13,344 bases of DNA from JAWLCQ01 sp041687095. GTDB taxonomy: Bacteria > Planctomycetota > Phycisphaerae > SM23-33. Below are positions 1 to 5,900 of the stretch, piece after piece. The stretch lies in the NCBI GenBank assembly GCA_041687095.1, contig JAWLCQ010000140.1, positions 1 to 13,344 on the forward strand. Reading direction: 5' to 3'. The notes under the pieces were generated by a model. It saw nothing but the letters and a program-made list of their open reading frames with translations. It did not search any database and was not told the origin of the DNA. Made by a program: the position numbers and the translations under genes. Positions within the stretch are counted from its first letter, which is position 1. Each line of letters begins with the position of its first letter.

Positions 1-110
1 ACCCCCACGGCTCCCTCGCCCCTGTCGGGGCTCTGAAGGACGCAGCCGCCTTCCGGGGGTTCCGCTGCGCTCCACCCCCGGCTACTGTCCCGCGCCCCTA
101 TCGGGGCTTT
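1..110. repeat. Composite hairpin repeat element
   Basis: Three stem-loops follow one another. The first has stem GCCCC (18-22) with GGGGC (27-31) and loop TGTC. The second has an 8-bp perfect stem, CCGGGGGT (53-60) with ACCCCCGG (74-81), around the 13-nt loop TCCGCTGCGCTCC. The third repeats the first with loop TATC (94-98 with 103-107); the 16-nt copies at 17-32 and 93-108 differ at one base. The loop of the second hairpin recurs at 8057-8069 inside another stem. I take this as a dispersed non-coding repeat of the kind common in planctomycete genomes. It lies just beyond the 3' end of the small minus-strand gene and could help end its transcript, though no U-run follows. The element may continue beyond the left edge of the window. 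Confidence 0.7.
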
Positions 111-196
111 CGGACCGACGCCCGGCAAGGTCGCCGAGATGTGTGGAACAACAAGGTCAGGAGACCCCCAATGCTCGCGATTGCGCGAACCGCGAC

Positions 197-373
197 TCAG
201 TCCGACTTGAACTGCCGCCCGCACTGGCGGCACCGGAACCAGAGCAGGAGGATGTCATACAGCACGAGTGCGAACAGAACGTCAGCGATCAGCCGCCCGA
301 TGTTCGCGACGGACCAGACGTAGTCCGCCTTCGATCCGCAGTGCGGGCACCTTCTCGGAAGAAGCAGTCCCAT
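197..373 (-). CDS. Small membrane protein with split zinc ribbon (58 aa)
   Basis: Read on the minus strand, the ATG at 373 opens a 58-residue frame ending in TGA at 197-199. It has a CPHC knuckle (Cys9, Cys12), a hydrophobic stretch from about residue 26 to 46 rich in Leu, Val and Ile, and a second knuckle CRQC (Cys48, Cys51) followed by a short basic tail. The two CxxC pairs are what a zinc ribbon needs, here separated by a probable membrane helix that contains two Asp residues (31 and 40). An AGGGAG ribosome site sits 8 nt before the ATG, and a strong promoter (TTGCCG, 17 nt, TAGAAT) lies just upstream, so the gene is well supported despite its size. It is divergent from the activase gene. 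No family is recognised; roles such as a rubredoxin-like electron carrier, a metal-site scaffold or part of a membrane complex are guesses. Confidence 0.75.
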   Translation of the reverse strand: MGLLLPRRCPHCGSKADYVWSVANIGRLIADVLFALVLYDILLLWFRCRQCGRQFKSD

Positions 374-394
374 GATCGTTGCTCCCTGACGGTT

Positions 395-423
395 ATTCTA
401 CCGCTGCCTGGAATGTCCGGCAA
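395..423 (-). promoter_or_regulatory. Promoter of the small zinc-ribbon gene
   Basis: On the minus strand, -35 TTGCCG (423-418) and -10 TAGAAT (400-395) are separated by exactly 17 nt. The -10 is preceded by GG, as at other -10 boxes in this window. The predicted transcript start is close to 388, giving a leader of about 15 nt that contains the AGGGAG ribosome site. Confidence 0.7.
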
Positions 424-433
424 CTGATACGAT

Positions 434-454
434 GGGGTCCCCGTGGGGCACCCC
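434..454. repeat. Imperfect inverted repeat between divergent promoters
   Basis: GGGGTCCCC (434-442) faces GGGGCACCCC (445-454) across GT; the arms pair in 9 of 10 positions with one bulged base. It lies 10 nt upstream of the -35 box of the small zinc-ribbon gene and 16 nt upstream of the -35 box of the activase. That is where a shared operator would sit, but it could equally be part of a dispersed GC-rich repeat. Confidence 0.4.
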
Positions 455-470
455 CCGGGTGCAGGACGGC

Positions 471-497
471 TTGCCTTTTTGGCGTTCGCGGTATACT
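471..497 (+). promoter_or_regulatory. Promoter of the glycyl radical activase gene
   Basis: TTGCCT (471-476) and TATACT (492-497) are separated by 15 nt, shorter than the ideal 17. GG again precedes the -10. The transcript would begin near 504 and give a leader of about 30 nt. The -35 box lies inside a short motif that recurs at 10191-10210. Confidence 0.55.
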
Positions 498-534
498 CCC
501 TTCGTGGTGGAGGGTGGGCGGAGGAGTGTGAGAC

Positions 535-1455
535 GTGAGCGAGGCAGGCGACATTCGCGGGATGGTCTTCGACATCCAGCGGTTCAGTATCCATGACGGT
601 CCCGGGATCCGGACGACGGTGTTCCTCAAGGGCTGCCCGCTCCGCTGCCTGTGGTGCCAGAACCCCGAGGGGCTTTCGCCCGCGCAGCAGTTGGCGTACT
701 CGCCCGATCGGTGCATCGGGTGCGGGGCGTGCGTGGCGCACTGCCCCCGCGGGGCGCATCGCACCGACCCGGGCGGGCAGCGCGTGCTGGACCGCTCGCG
801 CTGCGCGGTGTGCGGGCTCTGCGCCCAGCACTGCCACGCCGACGCCCTGGAGATCATCGGCAGCGAGATGACGGTGACGGAGGTGCTGGAGGAGGTCCTG
901 CGCGATCGGCCGTTCTACGAGACCAGCGGGGGGGGCGTGACGCTCTCCGGGGGCGAGCCGATGATGCAGTTCGCCTTCACGCAAGCCCTGCTCTCCGCCG
1001 CCCAGTCCGCCGGGCTCCACGCGTGCCTCGAGACGAGCGGATTCTGTGAGGCTTCAAAGCTCGAGGCGGTGCGGGAGCACGTGGACCTGCTGCTCTTCGA
1101 CCTCAAGGACACCGACGACGCCAGCCACCGTCGCCTGACGGGCGTGTCGAACGGGCCCATCCTGTCCAACCTCCGCCGCCTACACGACGCCGGGACGCGC
1201 ATCGTGCTCCGCTGCCCCATCGTCCCCGGATGCAACGACCGCGAGGACCACTTCGCTGCCCTCGCCGCCCTCTGCCGCGAGCTTCCCCGCATCGAGGGCG
1301 TGGAGGTCATGCCCTACCACCGCCTGGGCGAGAGCAAGCACGCCCGCCTGGACGCACAGGCCCGCCCCTGGAGCACCGCCCCCCCCACGCCCCAGACCGT
1401 GCAGGAGTGGCTGCAGCGCCTCCGCGAGTTGGGCGCCCCCGTCGTCAACGAGTAG
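535..1455 (+). CDS. Glycyl radical enzyme activase (radical SAM)
   Basis: A 306-residue radical SAM protein of the glycyl-radical-enzyme activase family, which uses S-adenosylmethionine to place a glycyl radical on a partner enzyme such as a pyruvate formate-lyase, choline lyase, hydroxyproline dehydratase or benzylsuccinate synthase type. The radical SAM triad CxxxCxxC is Cys34, Cys38 and Cys41. Two inserted ferredoxin-like clusters follow: Cys60, 63, 66, 70 and Cys90, 93, 96, 100. The SAM-binding SGGEP is at 138-142. The N-terminal pattern FSIHDGPGIRTTVFLKGCPL is diagnostic of the family, and the length is typical. The GTG start is chosen because GGAGGAG (520-526) precedes it by 8 nt and the family's N-terminal IQRFSIHDGPG block follows. 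No glycyl radical enzyme lies in the window, so the substrate cannot be named. It faces a convergent isomerase gene across heptamer repeats. The family call is firm; the specific partner is unknown. Confidence 0.93.
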   Translation: MSEAGDIRGMVFDIQRFSIHDGPGIRTTVFLKGCPLRCLWCQNPEGLSPAQQLAYSPDRCIGCGACVAHCPRGAHRTDPGGQRVLDRSRCAVCGLCAQHCHADALEIIGSEMTVTEVLEEVLRDRPFYETSGGGVTLSGGEPMMQFAFTQALLSAAQSAGLHACLETSGFCEASKLEAVREHVDLLLFDLKDTDDASHRRLTGVSNGPILSNLRRLHDAGTRIVLRCPIVPGCNDREDHFAALAALCRELPRIEGVEVMPYHRLGESKHARLDAQARPWSTAPPTPQTVQEWLQRLRELGAPVVNE

Positions 1456-1480
1456 CGACGGGGGGAGCGGAGGGGAAGGG

Positions 1481-1513
1481 GAGAGGGTAGAGGTGAGAGG
1501 TGAGAGGTTAGAG
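1481..1513. repeat. Heptamer repeat block, left arm of inverted pair
   Basis: About four to five 7-bp units of the form GAGAGGT or TAGAGGT, beginning 25 nt after the activase stop codon. This is the reverse complement of the block at 1604-1656, so a transcript crossing both could form a stem of 20 bp or more around a loop of about 90 nt. It lies between two convergent genes, where such a stem could limit read-through from either side. Confidence 0.75.
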
Positions 1514-1603
1514 TGCAGACGCTCCAATGGTCTGGACGGATCGGAAACCACCGGAACGCTCGGGCGTTCGTGGAGGGTCCCAGATACCACGAAGGCACGG
1601 GCG

Positions 1604-1656
1604 TCTCCCCTCTCACCTCTCACCTCTCACCTCCAACCTCTAACCTCTAACCTCTA
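1604..1656. repeat. Heptamer repeat block, right arm of inverted pair
   Basis: About seven units of CCTCTCA or CCTCTAA type, complementary to the block at 1481-1513. Its right end overlaps the isomerase gene: the TAG stop at 1654-1656 is part of the last heptamer. The unit types are not mixed at random here: the CCTCTCA copies come first and the CCTCTAA copies follow, with one CCTCCAA between. Confidence 0.8.
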
Positions 1657-2460
1657 GCCCGCCGTCTCCACCAGCCGCTGGAGGAACGGGTACGCTTCGC
1701 GGGCGTAGCGGAGGGCGTTGGGGCGGTCGGCGACTTCGAGTTCGACGGTCAGGTCCCCGGCGTACCCGATCTCGCGCAGGGCTCGCACGACGGCGGGCAG
1801 GTCCGTCTCGCCCGTCCCCAGCGGGACGGACTGGTGCCCGCGGTGGTCCTTGATGTGCACGTTGCCGATGCGGCCGGCGAGGGTGCGCACCGCCGCGGCC
1901 GCCTCCACCCCCGACGCCGTGTAGTGACCCGTGTCGATCGTGACGCGCAGGCGGGGGCTGTCCGTGGGCAGCAGCTCGAAGATCCGCTGGTAGTCCTCGA
2001 CGGTCTCGATCTGGTAGTGGAAGTGGTTCTCCAGGCACAGGTCCACCGCGAGTTGCTCGGCCTTGGGGGCGAGGTTGGACAGCCCGGCGGCGAGGCGATG
2101 GAGGATCCGGTCCTTCCCGGAGGCGTCGGCGCCCTGGGGCAGGGGCCAGGCCGAGAGCACCACGCGCTCGCACGCCAGTTCGCCCGCGAGGTCCAGCACA
2201 CGGTCGACGTAGGCGGCCGTCTCGGTGAGCGTCTCGTCGCTCTCCCCGCCGATCCCCCCCGCGTGCAGGCCCACGACGTGCACGCCCACGCGGCGGGCGG
2301 CGAGGGTGATGTCCATGGCCGTGATGGTCCTCGCATCCACGTGCCGCCACCCCGCCACCGCGAGCAGTTCCACGCGGTCAAAGCCCGCGGTCTTGCAGGC
2401 AGCGAACGCCTCGTTCCACTCCAGTTCCGGCATGCAGACGGTGTTCATCGCCAAGTGCAT
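1654..2460 (-). CDS. Sugar phosphate isomerase/epimerase family (xylose isomerase-like TIM barrel)
   Basis: A 268-residue protein of the AP-endonuclease-2 / xylose-isomerase-like TIM barrel family, which includes sugar and inositol isomerases and epimerases that use a divalent metal. Likely metal ligands are Glu144 (in CLENH), Asp176 and His179 (in VTIDTGH), His202 (in VHIKD) and Glu240 (in TVELE). The family's usual order and spacing are kept, so the enzyme should be active. The ATG at 2460 is chosen because GGAAAGGA precedes it by 7 nt and the barrel's first strand follows at once; an upstream extension to 2556 is open but has neither a ribosome site nor a plausible sequence. No signal peptide, so cytoplasmic. 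A weak promoter (TTGGCG at 2549-2544, TAGCAT at 2528-2523, spacer 15) may drive it. The stop codon lies inside a heptamer repeat. The substrate cannot be told from sequence alone. Confidence 0.88.
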   Translation of the reverse strand: MHLAMNTVCMPELEWNEAFAACKTAGFDRVELLAVAGWRHVDARTITAMDITLAARRVGVHVVGLHAGGIGGESDETLTETAAYVDRVLDLAGELACERVVLSAWPLPQGADASGKDRILHRLAAGLSNLAPKAEQLAVDLCLENHFHYQIETVEDYQRIFELLPTDSPRLRVTIDTGHYTASGVEAAAAVRTLAGRIGNVHIKDHRGHQSVPLGTGETDLPAVVRALREIGYAGDLTVELEVADRPNALRYAREAYPFLQRLVETAG

Positions 2461-2564
2461 GAGCGCGTCCTTTCCGCTGGGGTCCCGTGGGCGGAGGCAT
2501 CGAAGCGATCCGCCCGCACCGAATGCTAGTAGGTCACGGCCATCGCCAAGCCGCAATCGCGGGC

Positions 2565-2631
2565 GCCACGGCTGCGCTGTTCACAGCCGTCCTGCCGGGA
2601 AGGACACGGCTGCAGACGGCGCAGCCGTGGC
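2565..2631. repeat. Long imperfect palindrome
   Basis: GCCACGGCTGCGC (2565-2577) is the perfect 13-bp reverse complement of 2619-2631. A second, shorter pairing lies inside (CAGCCG-TCCT at about 2584-2593 with AGGACACGGCTG at about 2601-2612, offset by a 2-nt gap). The whole 67-bp element could fold as a two-tier hairpin. It sits in the gene-free stretch 2461-2945 upstream of both the isomerase and the large surface protein. Confidence 0.7.
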
Positions 2632-2647
2632 ACCCGGCCCGGACGTT

Positions 2648-2696
2648 TGCGCGCGGGACCGGGCAACGCGCTTGCCCAAGCCGCGTCCCGCGCGCA
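2648..2696. repeat. Nested palindrome
   Basis: TGCGCGCGGGAC (2648-2659) is perfectly complementary to 2685-2696, and inside it GGGCAA (2661-2666) pairs with TTGCCC (2672-2677). It starts 16 bp after the preceding palindrome, so the two look like parts of one compound repeat element. No open frame of coding character crosses it. Confidence 0.7.
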
Positions 2697-2729
2697 GGGG
2701 CGGCGGCGCTTCGCTCCGCTCCCCCCTGC
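2694..2729. repeat. Hairpin with pyrimidine-rich loop
   Basis: GCAGGGG (2694-2700) pairs with CCCCTGC (2723-2729) around a 22-nt loop ending in CTTCGCTCCGCTCC. The loop resembles a rearranged form of the 13-nt loops at 61-73 and 8057-8069, suggesting a related repeat. It shares its first three bases with the end of the nested palindrome. Confidence 0.45.
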
Positions 2730-2735
2730 ACGCCC

Positions 2736-2839
2736 CACCTCTCCCCTCTCCCCTCTCACCTCTAACCTCTCACCTCTCACCTCTCCCCTCTAACCTCTAA
2801 CCTCTAACCTCTAACCTCTAACCTCTAACCTCTGACCTT
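2736..2839. repeat. Heptamer tandem array, about 15 units
   Basis: A run of 7-bp units on the CCTCT(C/A)(C/A) theme: the left half mixes CCTCTCC, CCTCTCA and CCTCTAA, while 2787-2828 holds six perfect CCTCTAA copies followed by one CCTCTGA. It ends 20 bp before the -35 box of the surface protein gene. Unlike the other two sites, there is no facing complementary block. The homogeneous right half suggests recent slippage or expansion at that side. Confidence 0.9.
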
Positions 2840-2858
2840 CCGCCCCCCCCCGCCGGAC

Positions 2859-2886
2859 TTGTTCCGGCGACTGGACATGCTACAAT
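2859..2886 (+). promoter_or_regulatory. Promoter of the large surface protein gene
   Basis: TTGTTC (2859-2864) and TACAAT (2881-2886) are 16 nt apart. Transcription would begin near 2893, giving a leader of about 53 nt before the GTG at 2946. Because the transcript starts after it, the in-frame TTG at 2859 cannot be the translation start. Confidence 0.7.
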
Positions 2887-2945
2887 CCGAGAGTGCCCGG
2901 CCCTGTCGCAAGGCGTCGCCCGCGGACGCGGAAAGGAGCGGTTCC

Positions 2946-5900
2946 GTGAACGTGCGTACAAACGCGCTGGAGGCGTTGGAGGAGCGCATTCTGCTGTCGG
3001 TCCTGTACCCGGACCTGCTGAGCGCCTCCGCCCCCGCCGACCACCCCGCCCTGCCCGGGGAGATGGACGTCTTCGCCCCGCCCGTGGACGCCCTCCCGCC
3101 CTCCCCCGCCGCCCCCGCCTTCGCCGAGTGGACCCGCTCCGCCGGGCCCGACGATGTGCTGACCGTCACGGGCGACCTGTTCTCCTCGCTGGCGTTCGAC
3201 AACCTCGGGCGCGACACGCGGTTCACGGTCTTCGGGCAGACCTCCCCCACCGACGCCACCCTCGCCCCCGCCGACATCCTCCGCCTCGACGCCTCCCGCG
3301 GCGCCGTCGTCCTCGACGACGCCCTGCCCGCCCACAGCGCCTACCTCGTCTGGTGCGCCAACGATGCGGGCTACGGGCGACCGGCCATCGTCAACGCCAC
3401 CGACGCCTGGTGGGTCGGGCCCAAGGTCGCCTCCCGCGGGGACACCGTCAGCGCCTACGGGCGAAACCTCTCCCACGACAACGGAACGACCACCGCGTGG
3501 GTGTACCTCCAGCCCGCCGGCGGGCCGGGCCGCTGGGTCACCCCGTCGGCCGTCAACCCCTACAAGGTGGACTTCCCCGTCCCCGCGGACCTCGCCAACG
3601 GCAGCTACGAGGTGTGGGTGCACAATGGTCACGGCGGGGCGTACGGGTGGAGCCAGGCCGGTTCGCTCACCGTCGACGACGGGATGCCCTGGACCGCCAC
3701 CGTCTTCAACGTCCGCGACTACGGGGCGGTGGGCGACGGGGTCACCGACGACCGCCCCGCCATCGTCGCCGCCTACACCGCCGCCCGCAACGCCGGGGAC
3801 TGGAACACCGTCTACTTCCCCGCGGGCACGTACGCCGTCGGGACCAGCATCTCCATCCAGACCAAGCAGCGCTGGGTGGGCGACGGAATGAACGCCACGA
3901 GCATCGTCTCCCACGCCAACTGGGGAACCACGGGCAGCTACGCCCTGCTGGGCGGAGGGGGCAGCCACAACGAGGTCGTGGGCCTCACGCTCCAGGCGAA
4001 TGCGGGCTACACCTACCCCTTCCTCGTCCACCGCCGCGGGCTCACCAACACCCGCTACACCGGCGTCCGCTTCCGCGCGCAGGGGCGCGACGTCGTCGAC
4101 GCCCACAGCAGCACCCGCCTGTTCTTCACCGGGTGCGAGCTGATCGGGAAGCAGACGTTCCTGGGGACCGCCTCGCAGGTGTTCATCGACGGTACCGACT
4201 ACTACGCCACCAACGACGCGGGCGTCATGTGGTACACGTGGGGCGGGGACGACATCAGCGTCACCAACTCCACCGGGCAGGACTATGACAACTCCGACCC
4301 CAACTCCTCCGCCGGGTGGGGCCAGGGCCGCTGGTTCACCGGCAACGGGATCTGGGGCAGCGGGGTCAACACGTACATCGGCGACAACGCCACCCACGAC
4401 CTCGCCGTCCGCCCCCTCTGCGGGGAGCAGAACACCGGCGAGCAGCTCATGTGGGAGGGCAACAACGTCCGCTTCCGCGCGTCCCCCACCGCCGCCACCG
4501 ACACCACCGTCACCCTCCCCGGGGCGTGGAACCTCGCAGGGGCCTGGCTGACCATCACCGACGGGAAGGGCGTGGGGCAGGTCCGCGAGATCACCGCCTA
4601 CGACGCCGTCACCAAGGCCCTGACCGTCCGCACGCCCTTCAACGTCGTCCCCGACGCCACCAGCGTCTGCACCATCGGGAACGTGACGGCCAACCTCGTC
4701 ATCTACAACAACCACTTCGACGGGAAGAGCACCTACGCCACGCAAAACACCGCGTCGACGGCCATCGAGCCCTTCGGGGGCTGCCACAACGTCGTCGCCG
4801 CCGCCAACACCCTCACCGAGGTGCGGACGGGCATCAGCCTGTGGGGCCTGGCGAACGGGGACCCGGCGGGGTTCCAGGCGTGCTACTGGAACCTCTACAC
4901 GGACAACACCATCACCAACACCCGCACGGCCATCAACACCACCACCAGCACGATCGACGACGAGGGGCCCGGCAGCGCGCACCTGGGCAACACGTTCCGC
5001 AACACGGTCATCACCGGGACCTCCCAGAACGCCGTCCGCCACGCCGCCTCCCGCCCCCCGGAGGCGGCCGCGTCGCTGACGGTGTTCGAGGACCTCACCA
5101 TCACCGACTCCGGGTACGCCATCGTCTGCTCGGGGCCCGTCGCCGACGCCGTCTTCTACAGCAACGACGTGTCCCTGGGCGGGGCGACGTACTGGGGCTC
5201 GCGGGCCATCGAGTTCACGAGCGGCCAGGTCCCCGTCCTCCGCGACAACACCTGGACGGGGTACGAGACGACGTACGCGGGCCCCTCCCCCGGGGCCATC
5301 CTCGAATTGCCTACCCGCGTCCTCACCGCGGACGTCGAATCGGGAAGCAGCGTGGTCCTGGGCCTGCCCGTCTGGAACGTCGGGCCCGTCGGGCTCTCGT
5401 GGTCGGCGACCGACAACGCCGACTGGATCGCCCTCGCCCCCACCGGCGGGAGCGTCCCCGACGAGCAGTCGGCGGGCAGCGTCACCCTCACCTGCACCGC
5501 CAAGTCGTACCTGGAACCGGGCGTGCACGAGGGCGTGGTGACGATCACGGGGGCGGGCTGGGTCCAGCGGGCGACGGTGCTGCTGACCGTGAGCGGGACC
5601 AGCGGGAGCCCCCCGCCCCCCGCGACGGTGACGCTCACCGCCTCCGACCCCGCCGCCGCCGAAGCCCCCACCGACACCGGGACGTTCACCTTCACCCGCA
5701 GCAACGCCGCCGGGGAACTCCGCGTCCGCTACACCGTGGGCGGATCCGCCGGGGGGGACGACTACGACGAGACCCTCAGCGGGTACGTCGTCTTCGCCCC
5801 CGGACAGGATACGCTCACGCTCACCCTCACGCCCAACGACGACGACCTCATCGAGCGCGACGAGACGGTGATCCTCACCCTCGCCCCCGACGAGGACTAC

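Noticed and set aside
143..427. Plus-strand frames across the small zinc-ribbon gene
   Set aside because: They have no convincing ribosome site or recognisable content, and the minus strand shows two CxxC motifs, a membrane segment, a ribosome site and a promoter.
2461..2735. Possible small genes in the stretch before the heptamer array
   Set aside because: Open frames here run through palindromes, lack ribosome sites and have low-complexity content.
2736..2839. Heptamer array as a CRISPR array or telomere-like end
   Set aside because: The units are 7 bp with no spacers, and although CCTCTAA recalls telomere repeats, the array is internal with genes on both sides.
2859..2945. N-terminal extension of the surface protein from TTG at 2859
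   Set aside because: This codon is the -35 box of the promoter, and AAGGAG plus GTG at 2946 gives a start directly before the LEER-ILL motif.
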